In this document: positions 1 to 10,700 of the stretch, piece by piece
How positions within the stretch are numbered: position 1 is the first letter of the stretch
How the letters are laid out: every line of letters begins with the position of its first letter
Assembly (NCBI GenBank): GCA_002167435.2
Contig: NHBR02000092.1
Coordinates: forward strand, 1 to 58,107
Length of the DNA stretch: 58,107 nucleotides
Source: Allomuricauda sp. TMED12
GTDB lineage: Bacteria > Bacteroidota > Bacteroidia > Flavobacteriales > Flavobacteriaceae
Reading direction: 5' to 3'
Notes under the pieces: generated by a model
Databases searched by the model: none
What the model was told of the DNA's origin: nothing
The model's input: only the letters and a program-made list of their open reading frames with translations
Position numbers and translations under genes: made by a program

Positions 1-286
1 AGATGGTGATGTGATTGATTTGGAAATGCCCCTCCAGTTCCATTTGGACCCCGTGATGGACCAACAGAATATCGCAAGCCTTTTTTATGGTCCTGTATTG
101 TTAGTGGCACAGGAGTCCGAGATGCGAAACGGATGGCGCAAAGTAACCCTGGATGCCAAGGATATCGGAAAAACAATCAAAGGTGACCCTGAAACATTGC
201 AATTTACCATAGATGGTGTAGTTTTTAAACCATTCTACGAAACCTATGGGCGCCATTCGGTGTATCTGGATGTAAGCCTTGAGTAA
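1..286 (+). CDS. GH127-like (DUF1680) glycoside hydrolase, C-terminal fragment
   Basis: The open frame enters from the left edge (first full codon at base 2) and stops at 284-286, so only about the last 94 residues are visible. The segment begins GDVIDLEMP and runs through LFYGPVLLVAQ to a Tyr-rich end (FYETYGRHSVYLDV). This is the pattern of the C-terminal beta-sandwich of DUF1680/GH127-type beta-L-arabinofuranosidases, where a G-D-x-[IV]-x-[LI] strand is followed by a YGP[LV]VLA strand. The complete GH127 enzyme at 15741-17717 has a comparable YGPIVYAVEE strand. Its presence suggests the arabinan locus extends to the left of the window. The catalytic part is not visible, so family membership rests on the C-terminal pattern alone. 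Confidence 0.7.
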   Translation, partial: DGDVIDLEMPLQFHLDPVMDQQNIASLFYGPVLLVAQESEMRNGWRKVTLDAKDIGKTIKGDPETLQFTIDGVVFKPFYETYGRHSVYLDVSLE

Positions 287-357
287 AATGGGTGCTATCA
301 AACCAGAAAAACACAAAACCATTCACTGCCTTTGGGTAGTTTTAAAAACAACTGAAT

Positions 358-2064
358 ATGAGCAAAATAGCGTTGAAAAGAATTGGGATTATTATTATAC
401 TATTAGTAGGTGCCATGGCTACTGCCCAGACCAGCAAAATGGCTGATGTAATTGATGAATTTAGAGCAGATACCAGAGGGCTGCGACACATTTACATTAT
501 GGAGGAGTCGGAAGAATACTATCAGCGGTTTTCTACCTTCTATGATAATTGGATGAATAGATTGGACGCTATGGATTTTAATTCTCTTTCTCAGCAGGAG
601 AAAGTGGATTACATCCTGTTAAAGAATTCAGTTGCAAAGGGAGATTACTTTTTAAATCAGGATTTTGAAAAGTTTAAGGAGGTTTCGGATGTTGCCAATT
701 TTGCAAAACCAATGTTGCCATTTATCCAGCAAAGGCGAAGAGGTAAAAAACCTGATGCTAAAATGTTGGCCCAAAGGATGCAGAATGCTTCAAAAATTCT
801 TGACGAACAGATGGCAGCAAGAAAAGAGAAACCATTCAAGGATTGGCAAACGGCCGATAAAGCTTCGTCTACTGTACTTTCATTTCAAAAGGGATTAAAG
901 AACGCATATGAATTTTATTATAGTTATGATCCTGATTTTACTTGGTGGGTAGACCAACCGTACAAGGCTCTTGATAAAAAAATGACCGAATATGCCGAGT
1001 TTCTAAAGGAGAATTATTCGCAGAACAGTATAAAGGATGATGGTAGTGGTATTGTTGGGAAACCTATAGGCAAGGAAGCTTTATTGGAAAGTTTGGCCAT
1101 GGAATTTATTCCATATACTCCCGAGGACCTTATCAAAGTAGCTGAAGAGCAATTTGCATGGTGCAAAAGTGAAATGATCAAAGCTTCCCGTGAGTTGGGC
1201 TATGGTGATGATTGGAAAGCTGCACTGGAACATGTAAAGAATACCTACGTGCCTGCAGGCGAGCAACCGGAGGCCATTATGGATCTATATACCCAATCGG
1301 TGGATTTTATTGAGGAACGTGATTTGATTACTCTTCCCGAGCTGGCCAAGGAAACTTGGGGCATGGAAATGATGAGTGCCGAGCGACAAAAGGTCAGTCC
1401 TTTTTTCTTGGGAGGTAGGGACATCATTATATCGTATCCTACCCAAGAAATGGACCACGACGATAAAATGATGAGTATGCGCGGAAATAATCCCAATTTC
1501 TCGAGGGCGACGGTTCATCATGAGCTTTTGCCTGGTCACAATTTGCAATATTTTATGACTAGCAGGCACAAACCTTACCGAAATGCTTTTTATACTCCTT
1601 TTTGGACAGAAGGTTGGTCACTATACTGGGAAATTATTCTTTGGAACAAGGAATTTCCTCAAACCCCGGAGCAAAAATTAGGAATGTTATTTTGGAGAAT
1701 ACATCGGTGCGCTCGAATCATTTTCTCATTAAAGTTTCATTTGGGCGAAATGACACCACAAGAATGTATCGATTTATTGGTTGATGAAGTAGGGCATGAG
1801 TATGCTAATGCCGAAGCCGAGGTCAGGAGGTCTTTTACTACGAATTATCCACCCTTATACCAATTGGCCTATATGATGGGAGGGTTACAATTTTATGCGC
1901 TTAGGCATGAGATGTTGGACAAGGGATGGACAGAAAAACAGTTCCACGACAGAGTAATGCACGAGGGGCGAATGCCCATAGAAATGTTGCGCGCATTGTT
2001 ACAAGACCTTCCCCTAAATAAAAATTATAAGACCAAGTGGAAGTTTTCCACAGAGTTTAATTAA
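358..2064 (+). CDS. DUF885 family metallopeptidase-like protein, exported
   Basis: A 568-residue protein with an N-terminal signal peptide (hydrophobic IIIILLVGAMATA, cleavage probably after ATAQ near residue 24). It carries the DUF885 signature H388-E-L-L-P-G-H394, a variant zinc-binding helix in which the spacing between the two histidines is longer than in classical HExxH enzymes. Further downstream is FWTEGWSLYWE, where the Glu in TEGW is the usual third ligand candidate. DUF885 proteins are mostly uncharacterised, presumed periplasmic zinc peptidases. It lies 71 bp after the GH127 fragment and is convergent with the NUDIX regulator. There is no visible reason to link it to arabinan metabolism. 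Family call is strong; substrate unknown. Confidence 0.85.
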   Translation: MSKIALKRIGIIIILLVGAMATAQTSKMADVIDEFRADTRGLRHIYIMEESEEYYQRFSTFYDNWMNRLDAMDFNSLSQQEKVDYILLKNSVAKGDYFLNQDFEKFKEVSDVANFAKPMLPFIQQRRRGKKPDAKMLAQRMQNASKILDEQMAARKEKPFKDWQTADKASSTVLSFQKGLKNAYEFYYSYDPDFTWWVDQPYKALDKKMTEYAEFLKENYSQNSIKDDGSGIVGKPIGKEALLESLAMEFIPYTPEDLIKVAEEQFAWCKSEMIKASRELGYGDDWKAALEHVKNTYVPAGEQPEAIMDLYTQSVDFIEERDLITLPELAKETWGMEMMSAERQKVSPFFLGGRDIIISYPTQEMDHDDKMMSMRGNNPNFSRATVHHELLPGHNLQYFMTSRHKPYRNAFYTPFWTEGWSLYWEIILWNKEFPQTPEQKLGMLFWRIHRCARIIFSLKFHLGEMTPQECIDLLVDEVGHEYANAEAEVRRSFTTNYPPLYQLAYMMGGLQFYALRHEMLDKGWTEKQFHDRVMHEGRMPIEMLRALLQDLPLNKNYKTKWKFSTEFN

Positions 2065-2114
2065 GGTAGTTCCGCCAAAACCTAAACCGAAGTAGAGGAA
2101 ATTGAACAGCGGGT

Positions 2115-2849
2115 TTATAGTTTAAAGATAAACCCGTCTTCCTCAACTTTTTTCTCATACTTCTCTTTGTCAAAAATGTAGAGATAGGCTCCTTTTCGGG
2201 AAACACTCATGTCTTTTTCATCAAGTTTGACAAGAACATCCAAAGAGTTGATTTTGTTGATGAAGTTTCGCTTATCTAACTTTTTGTCCAAAATAGATTC
2301 GTATAAGTTCTGAAGCTGCCTCATAGTAAACTTTTCAGGTAACAGTTCAAAACCAATGGGTTTGGTCAGCGCTCTTCTTCTTAATCGGGCTTTTGCCTTT
2401 CGCACCATTTCATTGTGGTCAAAAATCAAGTCAGGTGCATCTTTAATATCAAACCAGTGGGCCGAGTCTATTTGTATCCCATCAAAACGGTGGCTGTCCA
2501 CATCAATTAGTGCATAATAAGCAACGGAGATAGTTCGCTGGCCAGGGTCCCTGTCAATTTTACTATAGGTATGGAGTTGTTCCAGATAAATATCGTTCAA
2601 CCCGGTCAATGTTTCCAAAACACGTACGGCTGCTTCGTCCAAATCTTCATTTTTCTTAAGGAATCCACCAATAAGGGACCATTTGCCTTTTTCTGGTTCA
2701 AAATTTCTTTTGATCAATAAGATCTTGAGGTTTTCTTTGTCGAAGCCAAAGATGATACAGTCGACAGCCAGTAAAACCTGATCTTCCTTTTGATAATAAT
2801 TTAGATGCATATTAGGGTTTTCTGACACCTTCAAGTCTTCTTCCAACAT
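2115..2849 (-). CDS. araR: NUDIX-domain transcriptional regulator, AraR-like
   Basis: A 244-residue protein with a NUDIX fold (about residues 24-150) followed by a basic winged-helix region (about 165-235). The NUDIX box at residues 62-84 reads GFLKKNEDLDEAAVRVLETL..., so the catalytic REUxEE core is lost: R76 is followed by V-L-E79-T-L. That points to a ligand-sensing, non-hydrolysing domain, as in the NrtR superfamily. In Bacteroides a protein of this type (AraR) represses arabinose genes and is released by arabinose. Here it is divergent from susC with two copies of a shared inverted motif (2920-2942, 2989-3011) between them, which fits auto- and locus control. An internal Met14 (2810) is an alternative start. 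The araR name is by family and context. Confidence 0.8.
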   Translation of the reverse strand: MLEEDLKVSENPNMHLNYYQKEDQVLLAVDCIIFGFDKENLKILLIKRNFEPEKGKWSLIGGFLKKNEDLDEAAVRVLETLTGLNDIYLEQLHTYSKIDRDPGQRTISVAYYALIDVDSHRFDGIQIDSAHWFDIKDAPDLIFDHNEMVRKAKARLRRRALTKPIGFELLPEKFTMRQLQNLYESILDKKLDKRNFINKINSLDVLVKLDEKDMSVSRKGAYLYIFDKEKYEKKVEEDGFIFKL

Positions 2850-2919
2850 TTTAATAAGTATATAAAATCCTAAAACAAAAATATAAACAATTATCTAATA
2901 GAGCATCCCTGAGAAATAT

Positions 2920-2942
2920 TTATAAGTGTTAAAAATACATTT
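2920..2942 (-). promoter_or_regulatory. Candidate AraR operator, copy 1
   Basis: TTATAAGTGT, seven spacer bases, then ACATTT. The same arrangement on the opposite strand appears at 2989-3011 and 13027-13049. It lies 71 bp upstream of the NUDIX regulator start and 88 bp upstream of susC, so it could serve both directions. Assignment to AraR is inferred from recurrence and position. Confidence 0.55.
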
Positions 2943-2988
2943 TTTTAACGAAAAATTTGCAAATCCAGTATTTGTTTTATTTCTTTAT

Positions 2989-3011
2989 ATGTGTAAAATG
3001 CACACTTAAAA
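2989..3011 (+). promoter_or_regulatory. Candidate AraR operator, copy 2
   Basis: ATGTGT, seven spacer bases (2995-3001), then ACACTTAAAA. It aligns with the other copies without gaps and differs at a few flank positions. It ends 18 bp before the susC start codon, a location suited to repression. Confidence 0.5.
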
Positions 3012-3029
3012 CAAAATAAACTAAACAAA

Positions 3030-6000
3030 ATGCTGAAAAACAAACAATTACAGGCGGAGAGGCTGTGGTTTCCTAAAAAACCTTGGATGCTTTTTATGTT
3101 CTCTCTCTTCCTTGGGCTGCAAATAAATGCTCAAGATGTGAAAACTGTTTCTGGTACAGTATCCGATTCTGGTACTGGAACACCAATTCCCGGTGCCAAT
3201 GTTATCGTTAAAGGAACCACGAATGGTACGGTTACTGATTTTGATGGTAACTACACTATCGAGGCATCTTCTAATGACATATTGGTATTTAGTTACGTAG
3301 GATTCAGATCTCAAGAAATTGAAGTGGGCGAACGCACCACAATCAACCTCGCCATGATTGAAGACGTATCCACGCTAGATGAGGTTGTGGTGGTCGGATA
3401 TGGTTCCCAAAGGAAGGAAGACCTTACTGGCGCGGTAAGTTTGGTGGATCCCGAAGAAATGACCAAACAAGCCACAAATGATGTTACCCAAATGATGCAA
3501 GGCCGTGTTGCCGGGGTATCTATTACTTCTGATGGTCAACCAGGTGCAGCACCAAGCGTACGTATTAGAGGTGTGGCTACTTTTGGTATAGGTGCGAGCG
3601 CAGAGCCCTTATATGTAGTTGATGGTGTTCCCATTGATGGAATTAGAGATATTAACCCTAATGATATTGAGTCCGTTCAAGTACTGAAAGATGCATCTGC
3701 CGGTGCTATTTATGGTAACAGAGCAGGTAATGGGGTAATCATAATCACTACAAAATCTGGTAAAAGGTCTCAAAAGGTGAGCTTTAGTCTTTCATCATAT
3801 TTTGGAATACAAAACATAACGCAGAAACTTCCACTTCTGGATAGAGTGGGTTATCAAACCATTAATAGAGAGTTGATAAATAACGGTGGAAATACAGTTC
3901 CAATACCTACAGGGAATGATCCTGACTCGCCCGATTTTATTGATGATATTGATACGGATTGGCAAGAAGAAGGTTATGTTACAGGTTTTATCCAAAATCA
4001 TAACTTTAATGTAACCGGTGGTACTGAGAGCACCAAATATTTTATGTCCCTGGATTATTTGGACAATGAAGGTACTCTGGTAGGGCAAGGTCCAAATTAT
4101 GAGCGTTATTCTTTTAGGGTTAATTCGGAAGCAGAATTTGGTAAATTCACAGTAGGTGAAAATCTCTTTTTTGTACGTTCGGACGAGAATCCCTTATTTG
4201 ACACAGCTACTATCAACTTACCTGGTGGAAGACCGACATTGGTGAATGACTTGCTTCAAGCTGCACCAACTATTCCAGTAAAGGACCCAAATCGCTTAGG
4301 TGGATTTGGTGGTGCAAATTCTGTAATACATCAATCAATAACACTTAATGTACCTGGTATAAATACATTGATTGATAACCAATCAAAAGTAAACAGATTA
4401 AATGCTAACCTGTACTTAAGTTACGAGCCAATTGACGGGCTGGTTTTAAAATCCAGTGCATCATACAACACTACTAATATTGAGGGTCAACTATTTGTTC
4501 CAGAATATGATTTGGGTTACTTTTTCCCGAATCCTTTGGCTCAGTTACGTGTAGTAAATACTAGTATTGACCGATTTTTAATTGAGAACACGGCCAATTA
4601 TACCAAAGAGTTTGATAAGCATAATCTATCCGTATTAGTTGGACAAACGTACCAAAAAGATAATTTTAGAGCTATTACGACTGTGGGTGGAGGTTTAACA
4701 GAACCCTATATCTTAAACTTAGAAAATGCCACCGAATATAGTGTTTTCGATAACATCCAAGAATCGGCATTATATTCCTTTTTAGGACGTGTGAACTATT
4801 CCTTTAATGATAAATATTTTCTCACAGGAAACCTTAGATATGACGGTTCATCAAGGTTTAATCCTGATGTTCGGTACGAAGTTTTTCCATCCGTTTCCGC
4901 GGCTTGGAAAATACATAACGAATTTGATTTACCAGACTTTATAAGAAGCCTTAAATTAAGAGGTGGTTGGGGTGAAGTTGGTAACCAAGAAATCGGAAAT
5001 TATCTTTACCAAAGAACCGTAAACAGGGGTATTCCTTACCAATTCTCTGGAGGGCCAACTGTTGTGGGTGCGGCTGTAACCCGACTTATCGATGAAGATA
5101 TCAAGTGGGAAACCCGAAGAACGAGTAGTGTGGGTATTGATGCTGTCTTGTTCAATGGAGGACTTGATTTTACTGCGGAATATTATAGAAATACATCCGA
5201 GGACGTTTTAGTTAATATTCCCATACCATTGACGAACACGGTAGGAGCATTTAATTCTGAAATATTGTCCAATGCCGGTTCAATTAGAAATTCAGGTATA
5301 GAATTATCCGCTGTTTATAGACAGCCAATTGGTGATGATTTCTCATTTGAAATTGCTCCGAATTTTTATACTGTAAATAACGAGATACTGGAAATTGGAG
5401 GTCAAGAATTCATTACCGGTACAGGAAGCAGAAATATTGTAGGCCGTTCCTTAGGGGAACACTATGGTTGGGTGTATGATGGTATATTCCAAACGGCTGA
5501 GGAAGTAAGCAATGCACCTTTTCAAGCTCCGGGAACGGCTCCGGGAGATATTAGATTTGCGGACATAAGCGGTCCTGATGGAACTCCTGATGGTGTTGTT
5601 AATGATGATGACCGTACTTTCTTAGGTCAAGGATTGCCTACCTATTACTATGGTTTGAACATTACGGCCAATTACAAAAACTTTGATTTCACTATTTTCG
5701 GACAGGGTAGTGGAGGAAACTTGATCAACAGTAATTTGTATCGTGGTTTAATGCCAACTACTGGATATACCAACTGGCATGAGGATATTTTAGATCGTTG
5801 GACACCTTCCAATACAAATACCGATGTGCCACGTGTGGTTTTCGGAGATCCAAACAACAATCAGCGTGATTCCGATAGACCAGGATGGTTACAAGATGGA
5901 GATTATTTTAGGATAAACACCATATCGTTGGGGTATTCATTACCTAACAACATTCTCGAGAAGATGCATATGTCCATGGCGAGATTTTTTGTTACATTCC

Positions 6001-6134
6001 AAAATGTAGCTGTTTTTTCAAAATACAAGGGGTATAATCCTGATTTCCAGGCTGGAGTCTTGAACCCTGGTTTTGATTTTGGAACATATCCAAGACCGAT
6101 GACTAGTATGTTAGGCCTTCAACTAAAATTTTAA
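3030..6134 (+). CDS. SusC/RagA-type TonB-dependent outer-membrane transporter
   Basis: A 1034-residue receptor with a signal peptide (WMLFMFSLFLGLQINAQ, cleavage near residue 35). It is followed by the carboxypeptidase-D-like N-terminal domain (GTVSDSGTGTPIPGANV... to about residue 110), a TonB box/plug region (LDEVVVVGYGSQRKEDLTGAV, about 116-240) and a long beta-barrel ending in aromatic F (LGLQLKF). Length and layout are standard for the family. It imports oligosaccharides bound by the SusD partner encoded 12 bp downstream. Given the arabinan-active enzymes behind it, arabino-oligosaccharides are the inferred cargo. Its promoter lies in the 180-bp gap shared with the NUDIX regulator. Confidence 0.95.
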   Translation: MLKNKQLQAERLWFPKKPWMLFMFSLFLGLQINAQDVKTVSGTVSDSGTGTPIPGANVIVKGTTNGTVTDFDGNYTIEASSNDILVFSYVGFRSQEIEVGERTTINLAMIEDVSTLDEVVVVGYGSQRKEDLTGAVSLVDPEEMTKQATNDVTQMMQGRVAGVSITSDGQPGAAPSVRIRGVATFGIGASAEPLYVVDGVPIDGIRDINPNDIESVQVLKDASAGAIYGNRAGNGVIIITTKSGKRSQKVSFSLSSYFGIQNITQKLPLLDRVGYQTINRELINNGGNTVPIPTGNDPDSPDFIDDIDTDWQEEGYVTGFIQNHNFNVTGGTESTKYFMSLDYLDNEGTLVGQGPNYERYSFRVNSEAEFGKFTVGENLFFVRSDENPLFDTATINLPGGRPTLVNDLLQAAPTIPVKDPNRLGGFGGANSVIHQSITLNVPGINTLIDNQSKVNRLNANLYLSYEPIDGLVLKSSASYNTTNIEGQLFVPEYDLGYFFPNPLAQLRVVNTSIDRFLIENTANYTKEFDKHNLSVLVGQTYQKDNFRAITTVGGGLTEPYILNLENATEYSVFDNIQESALYSFLGRVNYSFNDKYFLTGNLRYDGSSRFNPDVRYEVFPSVSAAWKIHNEFDLPDFIRSLKLRGGWGEVGNQEIGNYLYQRTVNRGIPYQFSGGPTVVGAAVTRLIDEDIKWETRRTSSVGIDAVLFNGGLDFTAEYYRNTSEDVLVNIPIPLTNTVGAFNSEILSNAGSIRNSGIELSAVYRQPIGDDFSFEIAPNFYTVNNEILEIGGQEFITGTGSRNIVGRSLGEHYGWVYDGIFQTAEEVSNAPFQAPGTAPGDIRFADISGPDGTPDGVVNDDDRTFLGQGLPTYYYGLNITANYKNFDFTIFGQGSGGNLINSNLYRGLMPTTGYTNWHEDILDRWTPSNTNTDVPRVVFGDPNNNQRDSDRPGWLQDGDYFRINTISLGYSLPNNILEKMHMSMARFFVTFQNVAVFSKYKGYNPDFQAGVLNPGFDFGTYPRPMTSMLGLQLKF

Positions 6135-6146
6135 AAGCTAAGAAAA

Positions 6147-7697
6147 ATGAAAACATATTTCACAAAAGTATTTTTACTTGCAGTTGTTACTACATCACTT
6201 ATTTCGTGTGATAGTGAACTAGACATTAAAAACACAAACAGGCTTGCTACCGAAGAATATTATCAAAGTCAAGAAGAAGCACAAGCTGCAGTGGATGCCA
6301 TTTACAATGGGCTTATTATAGATGGTAATTATCAAAGAATGACTCCAATTATGGGTGATGCAAGAGGAGATGAAGCACGATCAAGGAGTCCATGGATATT
6401 TTTAGCTCAAACTGCTAATTTTACTGTACCTTCTACAGATGGAGCACTCGAAATAGCTTATTTGGGTTATTTTACAGTAATCAACAGGGCTAATCAAGCT
6501 TTAGAAGCTATTGGTCAAATAGAGGATATTGAACCAGAGCTTAGAGACCGCCTTATTGGCCAGGCTTATTTTTTAAGGGCGTTGGCATATTTCAATGCAA
6601 CAAATGTATACGATAATGTTCCTTTGGTTTTAGAGGTGCAAACTGGAGCTGAAACTTTTTTCCCTTCTAATCAAGAAACTACCCAAGCAGATATATATGC
6701 ACAGATAGAATCAGATTTAAATGAGGCGATAACCAGACTTCCTGTGAGCTATGATAACGTTTCTGGCCCAGATATAGGTCAAGCAGCACGTGCTACTGTT
6801 GGAGCGGCCAATTCATTAATGGGGAAACTCAAATTATATCAGGGCGATTATGGCGGAGCATTACCGTATTTTCAAGCTGTTGTCAATTCTGGGGAATATG
6901 ATCTAGCTCCCAATTATGGGGATCTATTTTCTCAGGATCCTGCAATCGAAAATGCAAATCCCGGTAGAATATTTTGGGCAGAATTTACACAAAGTGCAAA
7001 TGTGGATTTTAATTGGGGAGGCGACCCTACAGTTAACTGGAGACAATTTTCGGCAATCGCTCCAACATATTCGGGTGCCGATTTTTACGACTTTATCCCT
7101 ACTCAATTCCTTGTTGATGAATTAAAACAAGAAAGAACTATTAACGATGAAATAGATCCGAGATATCCTGCTACGATTTTGTCCTATCTTCCAGATGAAG
7201 GACTAACACAATCTTATGGTCAACCATATTTCTTAGATCAAAATGAAAATTATATTGCTAAATATACTTTGGCAAATACTGGAGGAGATCCTTTTGTTTG
7301 TGGTATTAACTACCATGTTATACGTTTTGCAGACGTCCTGCTTATGTATGCGGAATGTTTGGCAAATACCGGTGATATTCCATCGGCGGCAACTCATGTG
7401 CAACGTGTAAGGGATAGGGCAAACCTTCCTGATAGAGAAGCGGAATTTGCTGGGTATAACCTAAATCAATTTATGGATCAGTTGGCACACGAGCGTGTTA
7501 CCGAATTGGCGATAGAAGGCTTAAGATGGTACGACATAAAGAGGTGGGGATGGTTAGATGATCCTGCAAGATTGGCGGAGCTTGAAGCTAATGATCCAGA
7601 TTTTAGCACCTATGCTGCAAATAGAAATTATCAACCATTTCCTCAAACTGAATTGGATCGGAATCCAAATTTAGTGGGGAACTCGGCAAACGATTAG
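6147..7697 (+). CDS. SusD/RagB-type surface glycan-binding lipoprotein
   Basis: A 516-residue lipoprotein; the signal peptide ends in a lipobox with C21 (SLISC-DSE). The N-terminal helical TPR-like part contains the family pattern GQAYFLRALAYFNATNVYDNVPLV (about residues 131-154), and the C-terminal part has ITELAIEGLRWYDIKRWG-like sequence (about 450-468), both diagnostic of SusD proteins. It forms the lid over the SusC transporter immediately upstream (12-bp gap, so co-transcribed) and captures oligosaccharides at the cell surface. A hairpin with a T-run lies just after the stop, which would lower transcription of the downstream genes relative to susCD. Confidence 0.95.
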   Translation: MKTYFTKVFLLAVVTTSLISCDSELDIKNTNRLATEEYYQSQEEAQAAVDAIYNGLIIDGNYQRMTPIMGDARGDEARSRSPWIFLAQTANFTVPSTDGALEIAYLGYFTVINRANQALEAIGQIEDIEPELRDRLIGQAYFLRALAYFNATNVYDNVPLVLEVQTGAETFFPSNQETTQADIYAQIESDLNEAITRLPVSYDNVSGPDIGQAARATVGAANSLMGKLKLYQGDYGGALPYFQAVVNSGEYDLAPNYGDLFSQDPAIENANPGRIFWAEFTQSANVDFNWGGDPTVNWRQFSAIAPTYSGADFYDFIPTQFLVDELKQERTINDEIDPRYPATILSYLPDEGLTQSYGQPYFLDQNENYIAKYTLANTGGDPFVCGINYHVIRFADVLLMYAECLANTGDIPSAATHVQRVRDRANLPDREAEFAGYNLNQFMDQLAHERVTELAIEGLRWYDIKRWGWLDDPARLAELEANDPDFSTYAANRNYQPFPQTELDRNPNLVGNSAND

Positions 7698-7712
7698 TCT
7701 CAATTGTTTATT

Positions 7713-7761
7713 ATCCCTTGGACGCTGTTCTTTTTGGGCATCGATCCAAGGGATATTTTTT
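7713..7761 (+). terminator. Intrinsic terminator/attenuator after susD
   Basis: ATCCCTTGGA (7713-7722) pairs perfectly with TCCAAGGGAT (7745-7754) around a 22-nt loop and is followed by ATTTTTT. It sits between susD and the FG-GAP gene, a common position for partial terminators in Bacteroidota sus-like operons. Confidence 0.7.
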
Positions 7762-7779
7762 AAGAATTAAATCAATATC

Positions 7780-10700
7780 ATGGAGCAAATAAGAACATAT
7801 AGCTGTTTATTTCTATTGGTATTGATGCTTTCATGTAGCAAATCTTCCGATAAAAACACCCTATTCCAGCTATTGCCATCAAAAAAGACCGGAATTGACT
7901 TCATAAATAGAATAACCACTAGCGATAGTGTGAATCTACTTACCTATGAGTACCTATACAACGGCGGTGGAGTTGGTGTGGGCCATTTCAACAAAGACAG
8001 TCTGCCCGATTTAATATTCACTTCCAACATGGAAGAAAGTAAAATCTATTTAAATAAAGGAAACTTACAGTTCGATGACATTACCCATAAATCAAATATC
8101 AATACTACCAAGAAGTGGTGTACAGGGGTCAGTGTAATCGATATCAATGGTGATGGCCTGGATGATATTTATATTTCTGTGGGAGGTATGGGGAATAAAG
8201 ATAACTTTCCCAATTTACTGTACATAAACCAGGGGGATGCAACCTTTGTGGAATCCGCAAAGGAATACGGTCTTGCCGATAAGGGTGAATCCATCCAATC
8301 CATTTTTTTTGATTATGATCTGGATGGTGACCTCGATATGTATTTGCTTACTGGTGGTGGGTTTGAAAATTCGGCCATAATGGTGAGGCCAATGGTTACC
8401 AACGGAACTTACAGAAACACGGATAGACTTTACAGAAATGATTACAATGAGGCCCTCGGTCATCCGGTTTACACCAATGTATCCAGAGAAGCAGGTATAA
8501 ATTTTGAAGGATTTGGTCTGGGTGTTTCCGTAATAGATGCAAATAATGATACGTGGCCGGATATATATGTCTCCAATGATTATTTATCAAGGGATTTATT
8601 GTACATCAATACTAAAGATGGATCTTTTTCGGAAGAAGCATCGACGTATTTTGGACACACAAGTCATTTTTCCATGGGGAATGATGTTGCCGATATCAAC
8701 AATGATGGTCTGATGGATGTCATCACGTTGGATATGCTGCCCGAACAGCATAAAAGAAGAAAACTCATGTCGGGTTCTCATTCTTACGATATGTTCCAAA
8801 TGGCAAAGAAGTTTGGCTATGGACATCAGTATATGCGAAATATGGTACATTACAATAATGGCAATGGCACCTTTAGCGAAATTGGGCAACTGCTGGGAAT
8901 CGATAGAACAGACTGGAGTTGGGCCCCGCTCATAACTGATTTCAACAACGATGGAAATAACGACATTTTCATCACCAATGGCTATGGCAAGGATATTACC
9001 GACCTGGATTTTGTAAAGTTTAGGCAAAGTGGGGCTAAAACATTTTCTGATCCCGAGGAAATTCGAAGATCTGTTCTCGACTGTCTGGTTGTAAGGCCAA
9101 CGATAGAGATGAGCAACTACATTTTTGAGAATAAGGGACAATTAAATTTTCAAAAAAAAGCCAATGATTGGGGACTTAATCAAAAATCCATTTCCAATGG
9201 GGCCTGCTATGCAGATTTGGATTTGGATGGTGATTTGGAACTTGTGGTAAATAATATTGATCAGCCGGCTTTTATCTATAAGAACAATACAAGGGAATTA
9301 TATAAAAATTCGAATTACATACATATTTCACTTGTGGGCAATAACTTCAACTCACAGGCTATTGGTGCGGAAGTTACCCTTTATTATGGAGGTGAAAGTC
9401 AGAAAAAGATACTTCAGTCGTCCAGAGGATTTCAAAGCAGTGTGGAGAAAGACCTTCATTTTGGTTTGGGAGAAACAAGTCAGATTGATAGTGTTGAGAT
9501 AATCTGGCCAAATGGTGATATTTCCATGCAATCAAATGTATCCGCAAATCAGCGTATTGAAATTAAACATGCAGAGGTAGAGCTAGTTGAAGTAGCAAAA
9601 ATTGATAAATGGGAACCTATTTTCGCAGTTGATTCCTTGGTAGCGTTTGATCATGTGGAAAGGGATTTCAGTGACTACAACATACAGTCCTTGTTAAACC
9701 ATGGTTTTTCCAATCAAGGGCCAGGGCTTGCTGTGGGTGATATAAATGCAGATGGCCTCCAAGACGTATTTGTTGGGGGTTCGTATGGTTTCGCTTCAAC
9801 TATTTTTGTGCAGCAGAAGTCAGGAGGATTTGAAAAAAATGAAATTCCTGATAGCCAATTGTACGAGGATTTGGGGGCATTGTTCTTTGATGCCAACGGA
9901 GATGGCCTTCAAGATTTATATGTTGTTAGTGGTGGGTCTGAACGCTATAAAGGTCATCAAGCCTACCAAGACAGATTGTACTTGAACGACCCCAATAATG
10001 TTGGAACATTCGCCAAAGGAGATCTGCCCATAAATAACGAAAGTACTTCGACGGTTGCCGGGGGCGACTTTGATAGTGATGGGGATATTGACCTGTTTAT
10101 AGGAGGTCGGGTTGTTCCGGGACATTATCCGGAAGCACCAACAAGTTATCTGTTGGAGAATAGAAACGGACAATTTGTGGATGTCACCCAAGAGGTGGCA
10201 CCTTCAATCAAAAATATTGGAATGGTTTCATCGGCAGTGTGGACGGATTTTGATGACGATTCGCACTTGGATTTGGTACTGGTGGGCGAGTTTATGCCTA
10301 TAACCATTTTTAAAGGGGATGGTATAAAATTAAAAAACATAACCGCTCAAACTTCAATTGCCGAAACCAATGGTCTATGGAACAGCATTGTTGCAGAAGA
10401 TTTTGATAATGATGGCGACATTGATTTTGTTGTGGGCAATATCGGGCTCAATTCAGCACTTAAGGGGACTGCGGAACATCCTTTAAGATTGGACTACGCC
10501 GATTTTGATGCGAATGGTTTTATAGACCCTATACTTTCAGTGTATGAAGAAGGGGAATACTACCCTTTGACTTCCTTGGATGAATTGACCAAACAATTAC
10601 CACAGTTAAAGAAATATATATTGCATTATCGAAGCTATGCCAAATCCACAACAAAGGATATTATGGACTTTTTGGGGTCGCAAGGGCATAGTACTTTAGA

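Noticed and set aside
2110..2136. Hairpin CGGGTTTAT/ATAAACCCG between DUF885 and the NUDIX gene
   Set aside because: A good 9-bp stem, but it overlaps the NUDIX stop codon and has no T-run on either strand, so a terminator call is not supported.
8596..9141. Minus-strand frame of 181 codons
   Set aside because: Lies inside the FG-GAP lipoprotein gene, whose repeats explain the coding signal.
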